Of a stretch of 64,000 nt of DNA, positions 12,788 to 24,185 are shown in pieces. How positions within the stretch are numbered: the stretch's first letter is position 1; each line of letters opens with the position of its first letter. Under the pieces are notes generated by a model. The model saw only the letters and a program-made list of their open reading frames with translations, ran no database searches and was not told the DNA's origin. Both the position numbers and the translations under genes were made by a program. This DNA comes from Malania oleifera (lineage: Eukaryota; Streptophyta; Magnoliopsida; Santalales; Ximeniaceae). The DNA is taken from positions 16,646,049-16,710,048 of the forward strand of contig NC_080422.1 in NCBI RefSeq assembly GCF_029873635.1. The letters run 5' to 3'.

Positions 12788-12960
12788 TTCCGCCCTCGCT
12801 TTGATCCGTTTCCAGTGAGATACAGAGAGCACAATTACGGAAGGCGCGAGGGGTCTAGGGTTTGGGGTTTGGGACTCCACGCTCTCTCTCTCTCTCTCTC
12901 TGGAGGTGAGCAAAGAGAAAACCGCTTTGGGTCAAATTGTCATATTTACCGGCCCAACCA
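12788..12960 (-). promoter_or_regulatory. EIF3F: EIF3F 5' UTR / core promoter with telo-box and GA tract
   Basis: Upstream of the start codon on the minus strand is an AAACCCTA telo-box (complement of 12856-12863). This element is common in the 5' regions of plant ribosomal-protein and translation-factor genes. It is preceded by a (GA)n tract (complement of about 12882-12901), also typical of plant 5' UTRs. No convincing TATA box was found, as is common for housekeeping genes. The transcription start is not determined. Confidence 0.5.
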
Positions 12961-13289
12961 AAACACACTGTTTGTGTTTAAAGTTATGATTGGTTTGGGA
13001 ATATAAATTCTTAAGTATAAATTATTCTAAAAAAATATTTCCATAATTTATAAAAATATAAATTATCATAAAATGAATAATAATAAATTTGTAAATTTAA
13101 ATAAAAATAAATAATAAATAATTATTTTTAAATTTTACCATTAAAATATCTATTTCACCTAATTTCATTCTATTTCTTTGTATTGAATATCCAATTCGCA
13201 TATTGAAATCAAAATGAACTTTTGACAATTAACACATGAATGCGCATAAGTGGGTTTTAGTTCCAACACGTAATATCAAATCTAACATA
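12961..13289. other. AT-rich upstream region of EIF3F
   Basis: No gene or clear repeat is seen; it is mostly AAATTTATAA-type sequence. Confidence 0.5.
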
Positions 13290-13297
13290 TCCGAACA

Positions 13298-13700
13298 TAG
13301 GGTGGCAAAACGGGTTAATGGGTCAGGTTCGTAAAAGGTTATAAACTGGTCAGCGTTAAATGGGTTAAGGTTCGGGTTGACCTGTTTATTAACGAGTAAC
13401 TACTATATAAACCCAAATCTACCCATTTTATAAACGAATCATCCTTTTAAAAAATATAATTTATTCATTTTAAAAATGTTTAAACATTTCATATAAAATT
13501 ACATTTAAAAAAAAACACTCCTTCATTTTATTTTTAAACGAATGGGTGACCCAATCCGAACTAGCCTAATCCATTTAATAATCGGGTCGAGTTTGGGTTG
13601 ACCCGTTTATAAACGAGTTAACTTGTATTAAACTCAAAACCAATTTAAACAGGCGAGTCACAAGTTATCCGTCATATTTCGACCCGTTTTACCACCTTTA
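13298..13700. mobile_element. hAT-like MITE with 8-bp target duplication
   Basis: The left end TAGGGTGGCAAAACGGGT is mirrored at the right end, where the reverse complement reads TAAAGGTGGTAAAACGGGT. The 403-bp element is flanked by the direct repeat TCCGAACA (13290-13297 and 13701-13708), an 8-bp target duplication typical of hAT transposons. The interior is rich in GGGTTGACCCG-like phrases and non-coding. A truncated relative lies at 14696-14870. Confidence 0.75.
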
Positions 13701-13708
13701 TCCGAACA

Positions 13709-14398
13709 CCAACTAGAATGATCAATTGTCAAACTAAACAATTTGTGACAAGATGTAGATGGAGGTCATGCGTAGATCAAACCATAATGTTGAACCCTAT
13801 TCCGTTTTAATCGAAAACCCCCTAATTCAAAGCTCAAGATTACTTTTTTGGGTTTGGTTTAAATCTTAAACGAAAGTCGGTACGTACAATATTAAACAAC
13901 ATTTAATATTAAATTATATTCGAACTCGTTCAGATTTATATAAAATTCAAATTCATTAATCCAAACTAAAAGCAATCCAACCTTGCATTGCTTGATCATC
14001 CAGCAACATAAACTAAAAAGTCCAGCCACCAATTAAAGAATAAAAATATTAAATTAGCATGTGGCTATGGTCTCTTTAGTAACCCTAACCATAAGACATG
14101 GATGTCTCTTCTGATCTAATCTCTTTTTAGGTCATATCACAATGTCTTCTTAATTATAAAATGGGTCGGTCCAAATCACTTTTATAGAATAGAAGCACCA
14201 AAGAAATCACCTTTAAGGATATATATGCCCACACCATGTGCTACCTGCACCCATCCATCCATTAATTTAAATCAGAACATGGAAGGCAGAACTACTGATC
14301 TCCATGTTCTCTGAATATACGCTTGTGTTTCTAACTTGAAATTAATATTTGAACTAACACAGTCCCATGCATGCATTAATGCCATATCCAAATTAATT

Positions 14399-14450
<52 letters not shown>

Positions 14451-14695
14451 GCAGCTGCAGGATCATATGATGTTAGGTTTGTCAGTTATTTGCTTCCACA
14501 CTTCGCTGCAAATCTTCAGATGTATATACATTCGTATCTTCGTCTTGTAGATTCCAACCCTTCTAAAAAAATTTGAGTTAAAGATCTTGCTTAACTAAAT
14601 GTGATTGATGAGATTAATTATTGGTCAACTAATGTAAAGTTTAGTCCCAAAGCTATGGTTTTTCTTTCAAGGAATTTTGTTGTCAAATCGATGCG
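13709..14695. other. Intergenic region with a (TA)n microsatellite
   Basis: No gene was recognised. A perfect (AT)n tract of about 48 bp runs from 14401 to 14448. Confidence 0.6.
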
Positions 14696-14870
14696 TAAGG
14701 GTGGCAAAACGGATTGAAACTCGACGATGACTCGCTCATTTAAATTAGGTTTGGGTTTAATACAAGTTGACTCATTTATAAACAACGGGTCAATCCGAGC
14801 CCAACCCATTTGTTAAACGGGTTAGGCGGGTTTGGGCCAAGCACCTGCTAAGTGACCTGTTTAACTTACT
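14696..14870. mobile_element. Truncated copy of the GGGTGGCAAAACGG MITE
   Basis: It begins AAGGGTGGCAAAACGGATT, like the left end of 13298-13700. It carries the same GGTTTGGGTTTAA, TTTATAAAC and AACGGGTCA phrases. No matching right terminus is seen. Confidence 0.5.
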
Positions 14871-14969
14871 GTACATATATATAGACAACACGAGTAAAAA
14901 GGGGATTTCATGTAATTATCTTACTTTGTTTCTTTTCTTTCGTTTTTGTTTCGAGGAGGATATCGATGT

Positions 14970-15091
14970 TGTTAGGAACCTATGAGCATCCAGATCAAAA
15001 TGACACCAAGATTTTAACGTGGTTTGGTCAATAACGACCTATGTCCACGGAGCACACACCAAGTATTCACTATCTCGACGGAAAATATTAC

Positions 15092-15128
<37 letters not shown>

Positions 15129-15363
15129 TCCCTTCTTCCTCTCTGCTCTCTCTCTGAGCTTCTCTGTGCTCTCTCTGCACTGTCTATCCACACACTTACA
15201 ATTTCCACAGCCCTCAATTTATAGGCTTGGAATTTAAGTCATAATTAAATGAAATCAATTACAATTGGAAGTTATAAAGAAGAGTTTAATGGAGAGATAA
15301 ATTAAACCGCGTTTTATGACTCAGCAATGCGTCTCCAGCTATCTCCTGGCTCCACCTCTAACA
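14970..15363 (-). repeat. 3' LTR of the Copia element
   Basis: A 394-bp terminal repeat, starting TGTTAGGAACC and ending CTAACA on the plus strand. It contains a (CT)n tract at about 15096-15125 and is nearly identical to 18006-18397 apart from scattered substitutions. Confidence 0.92.
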
Positions 15364-15540
15364 ATCTCCCACTTGGAGACAGAGACGTCTCCTCAACCAG
15401 TATCATGAATAAATGATGTGCTCAAAATATGTGTATTCAAGCATGAAGAACAACTGAAGTTGAACACAATTTTAGTTTCTCTGTAGTCACAATCTTCCTG
15501 TCTGCTCGATTCCTACGGACTAATCTGATGACTGTCATCT

Positions 15541-15730
15541 TCACAACTGGTGTAAAAATGCCGGTTCAATCACTTCCTTTTGTTCAAAGCCTTTGACTAC
15601 CAACTGAGGCTTGTACCTTCTGGAGCCATCATGCTCATCTTCAATTCTATACACCCACTTGTTGTGAAGGCCTTTGGGCAACTTCCACATTCTATTGGAG
15701 GTGAAGGACTTCATCTCATCCTTCATCGCA
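15541..15730 (-). pseudogene. Copia reverse transcriptase N-terminal remnant
   Basis: The minus-strand product contains KGLHNKWVYRIEDEHDG and LVVKGFEQKE. This is the start of Copia RT, matching NKWVYRIKEEYDG and LVVKGFEQKKGIDYTD of the sister copy at 63500-63610. The reading departs from RT right after this, so the YxDD catalytic box and RNase H are missing. Confidence 0.8.
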
Positions 15731-15752
15731 AGCTCCCACTTGTTTGTATCTG

Positions 15753-16557
15753 CTACCTGACATGCTTCATCATAGCATTCGGGCTCTCTTCTATCTGTAG
15801 GAAGTAAGTAATCAATATACCTTCTATCTCATATATAAGATCGAGTAGATCTCCTAAGCTTCGGAGTTGGAGTAGGAGATGGTGGTGCAACGATGTGCTC
15901 CACTGGTTCCTCCACCTAAGGATTCTCGGTATTCTGCCCAACACATTTTGAGTGGACCAATTCTTGTCCCTTCTTCTTTGGGGCATGGGTGTTTATCTAG
16001 AATCTAATCCTCTTCTGTTTCCTAACTATACAATCCTCACACATGTCAATCTGCACTGACTGTAGACCACTCAATTTTTCCTTTGAGTGCATCACCCTGA
16101 GTCCCTTCTCGCTCATGTGACCAAGTCGTTGGTGCCAGATATTGTTGTCGTCATTTCTTGCAGCAACTAAAATAGACATGGAGGCATTGGAGATTAGAAA
16201 AAGTGTTCCGCTTTTCTTACCTCGTGCAATCGTTAGTACACCCTTTGAAACTTTCCATTCATCGCCAATGAATTTCATCGTGTATCCCTCATCTGTCAGC
16301 TGACCCACTAAGATCAAATTCTTTCTCAGGTCTGGAATATACCTAGCATCCTTCAGTTTCCATACTGAACCGTTTATACTGATTTTCACAACTCCCTTGT
16401 CGATTACGTCGCAAGGTTGATCGTTGCCAAGGTACACCTTACCAAAATTACCTGGTGTGTACTCCTCTAGGCAATCTCTGCAGCATGTGGCATGAAATAA
16501 GGCTCCGGAGTCTAAGACCCAATACTCCTGCTTGCTTTCCAAAGAGCAGATCAACAT
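15753..16557 (-). pseudogene. Copia protease and GAG-pre-integrase remnant
   Basis: The open stretch 16557-15997 (186 codons) contains the aspartic protease motif (YWVLDSGALFHATCCRDC, active-site DSG). Further on it contains the pre-integrase region (IWHQRLGHMSEKGLRVMHS, then CEDCIVRKQKR). In the intact family the integrase core follows; here it is lost and the text passes to a degenerate spacer at 15990-15753. Confidence 0.85.
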
Positions 16558-16559
16558 CT

Positions 16560-17364
16560 CATCATTCTCGGAAGCAATATTTGCTTCTGTCTTTGCCCTC
16601 GTCTCGAATTCTTTCTTCTGACTCCTGCACTAGTTCTTGTAATGACCAGTCTTTCCACAGTTCCAGCACTCAATAACTTTTGTACTCTGGGAACTTGTGT
16701 CATGAGTACCTCTGGGATTTCCAGATTTACACCATTTTGGCCTAGATCTGCCGCGATTGTTTGATCGTTCATGCCTGTTTCCTCTACCTCGACCCTCCAT
16801 GTTCAAGGCTGAACTCGAACTGGAGCCATGGTTCGACTGCATTCTCATTTCCTCCGTCAAAATCACGCTGACGACCTCATTGTATATAAGTTTCGATTTT
16901 CCTGAGGAGCTACTAATGGCAGTAACGACACTATTCCAACTTTTAGGCAATTGACTAAGAATCAGTAAAACCCGAATCTCATTATCAAACGTTATCTTGA
17001 CTGAGGTGAGTTGATCAGACAACTCATTGAAGTTATTCAAATGCTTGTTGAAACTCTCACCTGCAGACATGTTCATCATAAATAGTCTTTTCATGAGATG
17101 TACCTTGTTTGTAGCTGAAGTCTGCTCATACATATTAGAGAGCGCATTCATTAGAGACTTGGTGGATGTTATATGCTTGATATTGAATGCCACAGATTTC
17201 AACAACGTCATTTTGATGGCTCCGAGGGCTTTTCGATCAAGCAACACCCACTCGTCCTCGTTCATGGATGTTGGCTTACCCTTCAACGGTAAGTGCAAAT
17301 CCTTCCCAAATAAATAATGTTCTATCTGTATCTTCTAGAAACCGAAATTGTTTCTGTTAAACAT
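16560..17364 (-). pseudogene. Copia gag with two in-frame stops
   Basis: The ATG at 17364 starts MFNRNNFGF, followed directly by TAG where the family would be expected to read on (FGFWK-type). The frame then continues (DLHLPLKGKPTSMNEDEW, then MSAGESFNKHLNNFNELSDQ) to a CCHC zinc knuckle, CWNCGKTGHYKN. There a second TAG precedes the final Cys. The domain is the UBN2-type gag of plant Copia elements. The first stop is shared with the sister copy at 61024. Confidence 0.85.
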
Positions 17365-17990
17365 TTCGATTTTTCAGCTCTTTTCATTCAATATCATGAT
17401 TCACTGATCTAGAGATGGAATTAGCTCAAATGGATAGCACGGTTGGATCCGGAACGATTGAAAACTCTAGAAATGGTTCAAGTCGCTCGAAAAATGGACC
17501 CAAAACGACTCCGAAAAACTCAGTCAAAGTTTCAGTCAAACCTGGTCAAACTTTCTAACGTGGCACGTTCCTGCTGACGTGGCCTGGCTAGCGTGGCAAC
17601 TGACGCAACACCGCTAATGTGGCCGGTTCTAAGCAGCGGGTCGAATCCGGGTCGTGGATCGGATCTCGGTTCACCTGAGTTTGAGTCACCTGCAAGATCG
17701 GGTCTGGACGTGAATCGGGTCGGGTCGATATGGATTAGGCGAAGAGGACGCATGCAACACGTTGAGCGCGTGAGGGACTGGTCACCAGGGCGTGGCCGGC
17801 GCGTGGAGAGGCCTTTTGCTCCAGCAAGGCGTGTGGGCCTTCTACAGAACTCCGTTCGAGCTCCGGCTTGCACCCTTCTCTTTGTCTCAACGAGTTGAAT
17901 GCGATGGTGACCTCAAAACTTGGTTTTGATCTACTGGACAGAGTTCTGAATTTTGAGATCACTTTTGATTAGGCTTTCCTGCTCCAACCG
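17365..17990 (-). other. GC-rich untranslated leader of the Copia element
   Basis: This is the region between primer-binding site and gag. It is much more GC-rich than its surroundings. The open frames in it (for example 17532-17873) have no recognisable domain, and I treat them as chance frames in a leader. Confidence 0.6.
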
Positions 17991-18005
17991 GGCTCTGATA
18001 CCACT

Positions 18006-18127
18006 TGTTAGGAACTTTTGAGCATCTAGATCAAAGTGACACCAAGATTTTAATGTGGTTTGGTCAACAACAACCTACGTCCACGAAGCACACACCAAGT
18101 ATTCACTATCTCACCGGAAAATATTAC

Positions 18128-18162
<35 letters not shown>

Positions 18163-18397
18163 TCCCTTCTTCCTCTCTGCTCTCTCTCTGAGCTTCTCTA
18201 TGCTCTCTCTGCACTGTCTATCCACACACTTACAATTTCCACAGCCCTCAATTTGTAGGCTTGGAATTTAAATAATAATTAAATGAAATCAATTACAATT
18301 GGAAGTTATAAAGAAGAGTTTAATGGAGAAATAAATTCCACTACGTTTTCTGACTCAGCAGCTCGTCTCCAGTTGTCTCCTGACTCCATCTCTAACA
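18006..18397 (-). repeat. 5' LTR of the Copia element
   Basis: A 392-bp terminal repeat starting TGTTAGGAACTTT and ending TCTAACA, with a (CT)n tract at about 18131-18159. It is flanked on the inside by the primer-binding site and on the outside by the GATGT target duplication. Confidence 0.92.
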
Positions 18398-18402
18398 GAT
18401 GT

Positions 18403-20740
18403 CATCCTTTTTCTGTTGGTAATTTTCTTTTAGCTATATTTTGATGAATTTCTTATTCAATCAAAGGGGGTGGGTGTGGGGTTAAGAGGATACCTCAATA
18501 GTTAGAGTTTAGGACTAGCTATTCTAGGTTAGAGGCTCTTGTTCCCTAATTGATATTCGTATTTAAAGTTTAAAACTTTCATAGCTGAGGTCTCTAATTT
18601 TTTAATTCAAAGAGTAGAGGGAAGGAGTGAGGTTTCTAATATAAATTAAGAGAGTAGTGAGAAGGAGTATAAGATGGGAGATTGACTACTTTAAGTTATT
18701 TTAGTCTGATATGGACCTTCAATATATAATTGACTAGGAAGTTCTTATACATTTGATGTAAATTATAGATGTATAAGTATAAAAATCACAATCAAAATAA
18801 CCAAATAAGGGTTAAAAAGCTTGCCCGCTTGAAGATTAGATTATAATCATCCTCCATTTCTTTTGTCAGACCCAATAATTTTATATAATGAAAAATTGTA
18901 TGGCGATTTTATAAAATTATAAAAATTAATTTCATTTCAGTCCATTCCTTTTTTATCTACCAAACAAATCATTATATGCATAGCATCGTATGGTAATAGT
19001 TTTTTGAATTTTCAATAAAATAACTGTCAATTTTTTAATGACCAAAGGGTGAATTTTATCTATGAACTTTTTATTTTTAAAAGCAAAATTTGATCAAAAC
19101 ATGCCCGATAAAAAGTTCTTTGTTTTTTTTTAAAAAAAAAATTAGGATCCATTGAATTGTAGAAACTAATTTTATTTTTTATTTTGTTTTTTTACTAAAT
19201 TATAAAAATAGTTAAGTAAATTTTCAATTCAATATTTTTTTTATAAAATAAATAAAGAATAATGAAAAAATGTTAACACTATTTGCTTGCGAAAAGTTTT
19301 CTTTTCATTCTTAATTTTCAAATAGTTATAAAAATGTCACCCCACTTTCCAATTTTTTTAACTTCTATAGAAAAGCTAGATTTAATTCGCATGAATTATA
19401 CACATTGAGTTTTCTCTAAATTCACACAAATTCAAATTTAAGTCCCAAAATTATTAAGTTGACTTTGAAAATGTAAATGATACACCTTCATAATGGGCTA
19501 TGTCCATGGGTTTGACAATGTCATCGTGTGTTCATGAGTTTGGAAATGTCATCGAAAAACATAAAGTGTTCATGGGTTTGGGAATGTCATCGGAATTCAT
19601 TCACCAGTTATTCATTCGCCAATGCCCATTTTCCCTCTATTGAAGCCAATTTTTGTTCGGACTAATTCTGGACTCTAATTTTTGAATTTTAAATTAATAG
19701 ATGTATAAAAATCACAATCAAAATAACCAAACAAGGATAAAGAAACTTGCTAGATTATTATCATCCTCCCCATTTCTTTTGCCAAACCCAATAATCTTAC
19801 ATTTGAAAAACACAAAGTTATCAAATTATCTTAAATATGATAAAACATAATATCATTTTGAGTTTTAATTTTCGTAAACTTGAATGCTTTTAAATCTAAG
19901 AGTTGAGCCATATTTCTCCGGAGTAGCACAATTATTTGCTCCATATGATCTTCGATAGTTATAAACATTTTTTAGTTTATTAAAAGCTTAAACTCATCTT
20001 TCATCGCATGTCCCTTCAATTTTACTTTTCTCGAGGTTCAAACCCAGTACTTTCAATTAGTTCTCTTAAAATTTACTCAAATCTCATACAAGGATATTAT
20101 ACACGCAAAAGAAGAACGGGTGAATAAATTAAATTATGGAAAATCCAAAAGGTAAGTCGGTCTTACCTTGTGCGAATACGAAAGTTATATGTGCTTGCCT
20201 GATACTAAATTAACTATGTATCAAAATTTTGCCAGCACAAAGGGGGAGGATAGATTAAAAGGGAAGATGTCCAAGTCTTTCAAGCCAAAAAAGTCAACAT
20301 TTGCAAGCGAAATAATTGTTGGACCCTAAAGTCCTCAATTCCATAAATGAACACTATTGGCAATAAAAAAAATTATGTTAGACTATTTAATTACATTGTA
20401 TTTTAAATAGTGATTTATAGTTTTAAATCGTAATCGGTGTTTACATAGTTATTGCTGAATTTATTGAATTTAAATTATCATCCCAATTTTAAATATTTTT
20501 AATTACTTATTATTTAAAATAAAAAATTTAAATTTTGTTCCTCAGCTAGCATTTGTAGTGTTTGGGATCAAGGAAGAAGTCATACTATTTTTCTTTTTTA
20601 ATTTTACAAGATTCACAAAGTATCACAAAAATGAATCTCACCCTTTGTGTCAATGGACTTTAATTTGACTGCATCTAACTACAAATGGGCATGTGGCATG
20701 GTAAAACTAAATCCAGCCACTGGAGCATGGGGATCACATG
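18403..20740. other. AT-rich intergenic region upstream of IAA with duplicated blocks
   Basis: No gene was found. About 120 bp at 18770-18892 is repeated at 19690-19808 (shared AAAAATCACAATCAAAATAA, CATCCTCC and TTTCTTTTG phrases). Three 25-bp units ending ATGTCATCG occur at 19502-19526, 19530-19554 and 19568-19592. Confidence 0.65.
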
Positions 20741-21091
20741 GTCGGTTCCCGTTCACCTCATCGGACGGCCAGTATTAAACCCAACCAAATCATCAAGCGC
20801 CAACAGCCGTCGGATCTGTCCCACCCTCCAACTTATGATGCCGGGCTTTCCAGGTGATTGAGGTGGCAACGCGGCCCCACTTCTGTCTCACATGTCACCG
20901 ACCACTTAACCACGGTTGACCTGTCATTGCCCCCGGCCCCTTCTCCTCCGAAACTATGCCGTTTCATTCGCCCTCCGAAACTACGCCGTTTCATCCTCCA
21001 TTTCTCAAAACCTATATATCGCACTCACGCATTCAGATTCACTCTCCCCTTCGAAAAAAACACACACAAACAGAGAGTAGGAAAATTGAAA
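20741..21091 (+). promoter_or_regulatory. IAA promoter and 5' UTR
   Basis: A TATATA box lies at 21013-21018, 74-79 bp before the ATG. An auxin response element TGTCTC, the ARF binding site, is at 20884-20889. Base composition jumps from AT-rich to GC-rich at about 20740. A 22-bp unit (CTCCGAAACTA..GCCGTTTCAT) is present twice, at 20945-20966 and 20973-20994, differing by one base. Confidence 0.65.
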
Positions 21092-22552
21092 ATGGAGAAA
21101 GAAGGTTTCGGGCTGGATATAACGGAGCTCCGGCTGGGTCTCCCCGGCGGAGCGGATAGAAATGAGAAGAAGAGGGTGTTTTCGGAGATCGAGGGCGGGG
21201 GAAAGGACGGCCGGAAAGTGTCGTCGGCGACGCAGGATAAGAAGAGTAGTGAGGTGGTTGTGGGGTGGCCGCCGGTGTGCTCGTACCGGAGGAAGAACAG
21301 CTTTAACGAAGAGAAGGATATTAATAATGGGGGGAAGCTGTACGTTAAGGTGAGCATGGATGGAGCGCCGTTTCTCCGGAAGATGGATTTGACGAGTCAC
21401 CGGGACTACTCCGATCTTCTCCATGCTTTCGACCGCCTCTTTGATTGTTTTGGCATCGGTGAGTTTATTATGAATATACGTTCTTTTCTTTCTTTCTTTC
21501 TTTCTTCTCCTTCTTCTTTTTCTTTCTTTCTTTTTAATTATGTATATCCATATATGGTATTGCATGTTTCATTATTAATTAATCAAGGCATTATGCATTT
21601 AAGTTATAGTAGTAATTAAGCATAATATAAGATATGTCAGACACACATATATAGTGGTATGTGTGTTCTCTTTAATTAATAGGAAGAAAATGATATGTTC
21701 CTTTTTTGTTTTTTGCTTGAGGGTTCGGAAAAATTAGCATCAAGAACGAGGTTTTAAATTGTGCGAACTTAAACAAAATAGTATGAATTTTTGTTGTGTC
21801 CAAAAATTTTGAAATCAAAATTCTAGCAAATTCCATATTTCTAAATTTAATTTTCTCTATTTTAAGAGACATTCTAATAGTTAAAATTTAAAAATTTTAT
21901 ATTAATATTTTTAATATTTGTTTTTTTTAATTAACGAAGATCGACCGATTTACCTCTTTAAGAAGGCATTGAAATCAGGGGGCCATATATTTAAAAAAAA
22001 AAAAAGTAACATGAACAAAAAACTAAAATATAAAAGGTGACTTTTAATTCACCTTGGTACCTTTCAAATGGGAGCTTGAGGATTTGAGCCACCTAGGTGT
22101 GGACATAAGGTGCATCCCTAGGGTGGGACTATAAGAGGATTTTAGGTTTACATTAAAATTTTGAGCCCCCTATTTTTATTTTTATAAGGATGAAAAGGAT
22201 TTATAACTTTCTCAATGTTCCCAGCTTTCACTACATATGATTTGTCCCTAATTTAAAATATGAGATCTTCAATATAAAAACCCTAAAAATCTAACTATAA
22301 TATATTGACATACCCTCTTACCCACATGCTAATTAATATTCTCATTAGTATATATGTGATTAAAAGAACCTTCTAATAGTCAAATTTCTAAAACTTCAAT
22401 GCTTAAACACAAACAATTTGTTTAGAACTTAGAATCAAAGATTGGAAATAAGTTGGCTCGAGTGCTAACTTCTCGATCCGTTCCTTAATTTATTATACCT
22501 TACTTTTTTTCCTCATTTAATTATTTAAAAGTCAGTCATTTTTATATATGCT

Positions 22553-22583
<31 letters not shown>

Positions 22584-23797
22584 TTATTTATTTAATCTCT
22601 CTCTCTCTCTCTCTCTAAATTTCATCATTTCATCCAACTCGTCTGAATGTGTAAGATCAATTTAGGAATTTGAGCAAACAAACATAAATAAATAAATAAA
22701 TTAATTAATTAATAATAAGGGTATGTTTGGCATGCAGGTGAGGTGCTAGAGGATGCAGACAATTCTGAATACGTTCCCATCTATGAAGACAAAGATGGAG
22801 ACTGGATGCTGCTTGGAGACGTTCCATGGGAGTATGCCTCTCTCTCTCTCTCTCTCCACCCTAAGAGTACTACGACAAAATAATTTTATCTTAAACCCTA
22901 ATTTTTTCATTTTTTATATGGTTTATACATTTTAATTTTAGGAGACCTCAGTGATACTACAAAAATATTATTGACACTCGGTATTTACTTTATATGTATT
23001 AAATGATCATTTTATCCCTTAACTTTCACTTTTTAATTGAAAGAAAAAAAAAATATATACATTTATTATTTTATTGTGAAAAATCTATCGATAATTTTTT
23101 TATTTAATACATAAACAATTAAATGTGCAATGCATATATTTTTTAAAGCTAAGCTGACAATACCATCTATCTCAATACCAGTTTCACTGAGCAAAAAACC
23201 TTAATTTACCTCCTGCTTTAACTGTGGGTCCGACAGCGTGAGCGAGGAATTAGTCTGAATACCTCGTGACACCACCAGTGATCATACACCATGTTGTTGG
23301 ATGAGCCAGAATGTTAGAACATCCCATAACCAAAAAAAATAAAAGTGCGGTAACTATTCTAATTGTTAACCATGGTCAATATTTAGAGGGGGTCAACTAG
23401 GCAGCTCTGTTTTTTGTGACAAAGAAAAAAGGCTGTCGGAGAATGGAACATGTTTGTCATTGAGAAAAAAGGAAATGACATAATGGTCTTTTCCTACGCA
23501 TCATTACCCCCCATTCCCTGTTTTCTACCTTTGCCGACATAGCCATGATGGCGTCGACTGCCGAGTAAGATGACGAAATTGCCCTCCTCACCCCTAATCT
23601 CCATCAAGCCACGTCATCATTTCCATTTTGGGCGTAACTCACTTCTCAAATTTTCTAAAAATATGTTGATTGTGGTTGATTGCAGCATGTTCGTTGAATC
23701 ATGCAAGAGGCTGAGGATTATGAAGAGGTCGGAGGCCTTGGGTTTGGAGCTGCACCCCAAAAATTACCTAAGGTTAAAGACGAACGACGATGATTAA
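21092..23797 (+). CDS. Aux/IAA auxin-response repressor (three coding exons)
   Basis: Coding exons are 21092-21458, 22738-22831 and 23686-23797, with GT..AG introns, giving 190 aa. Domain I has the EAR repression motif LRLGL (residues 13-17), which recruits TOPLESS co-repressors. A KR pair follows at 27-28. Domain II has the degron [14 protein letters not shown] (about 56-69, core GWPPV 58-62), bound by TIR1/AFB-auxin for SCF-driven destruction. The C-terminal PB1 domain (about 82-170) has the basic face YVKVSMDG, with Lys86, and the acidic OPCA-like patch [10 protein letters not shown]. It mediates pairing with ARFs and other Aux/IAAs. A basic stretch [10 protein letters not shown] near 160-169 is a likely nuclear signal. 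It looks most like the IAA5/IAA6/IAA19 group by layout, but no tree was made. The start is favoured by the family-typical [19 protein letters not shown]. An in-frame upstream extension to 20858 exists but crosses the TATA box. Confidence 0.96.
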
Positions 23798-24185
23798 GAA
23801 TATTGGGGCACGAGTTGATTCTAAAGAGTTTAAGAATTTTACCATTTTTTTCTTCCGTCTCGTCTCGAGGACTTTCTTTTTTGTTTGATCATGTTTATTT
23901 CCGTTGTTAAGAAAAGATAATTCTTGTTTACGAGTATTAGACATTGGTTTTGTTTATATGACTCAAGCTAGAGGGGGAGACTTGAATTGCTTCCTCTTTA
24001 TATATATACATCGTATATTTTATGTATGTTTGACTCGTCAATTCGATCTTATATAAATGTGGGTCTTTTTTCTTTGCATAATTAGATATTTTGTTTTATT
24101 AATTTAGTTGAATTATTATCCTAATTCATCATTAACTATTTGATAGCAACAAATCAATTTATTTTGTACATATATAAAAAAATTT

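Larger units (their letters stand above)
14970..18397 (-). mobile_element. Internally deleted Ty1/Copia retrotransposon with intact LTR pair
   Basis: The element is 3428 bp, bounded by TGTTAG..TAACA LTRs (14970-15363 and 18006-18397). A perfect 5-bp target duplication, GATGT, lies at 14965-14969 and 18398-18402. Transcription is on the minus strand. The primer-binding site TGGTATCAGAGCC (complement of 17991-18003) matches the 3' end of initiator tRNA-Met. A purine-rich tract abuts the other LTR (15364-15375). Gag, protease and pre-integrase sequences remain. Most of integrase and all but the first part of reverse transcriptase/RNase H are deleted, so it cannot move on its own. It belongs to the same family as the element at 59926-64000. 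Confidence 0.93.

Noticed and set aside
12788-12913. Upstream in-frame start for EIF3F at 12913
   Set aside because: It would add 42 residues from a GA-repeat 5' UTR; homologues start at the MAASAQ-like position.
14272-14466. ORF with Ile-Tyr repeats
   Set aside because: It is translated from the (TA)n microsatellite at 14401-14448.
17532-17962. Overlapping GC-rich ORFs on both strands
   Set aside because: They lie in the untranslated leader between primer-binding site and gag of a Copia element and show no domain.
18480-18560. tRNA-like text (TCAATAGTTAGAG .. AGGTTAGAGGCTC)
   Set aside because: There is no valid B box and no cloverleaf.
19502-19592. CRISPR-like spaced repeats
   Set aside because: Only three imperfect units with unequal short spacers in a plant chromosome; a minisatellite is the natural reading.
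21005-21565. 186-codon minus-strand ORF opposite the IAA first exon
   Set aside because: It is antisense to a clear IAA exon and is low-complexity (Arg/Lys runs from the CTTT tract).
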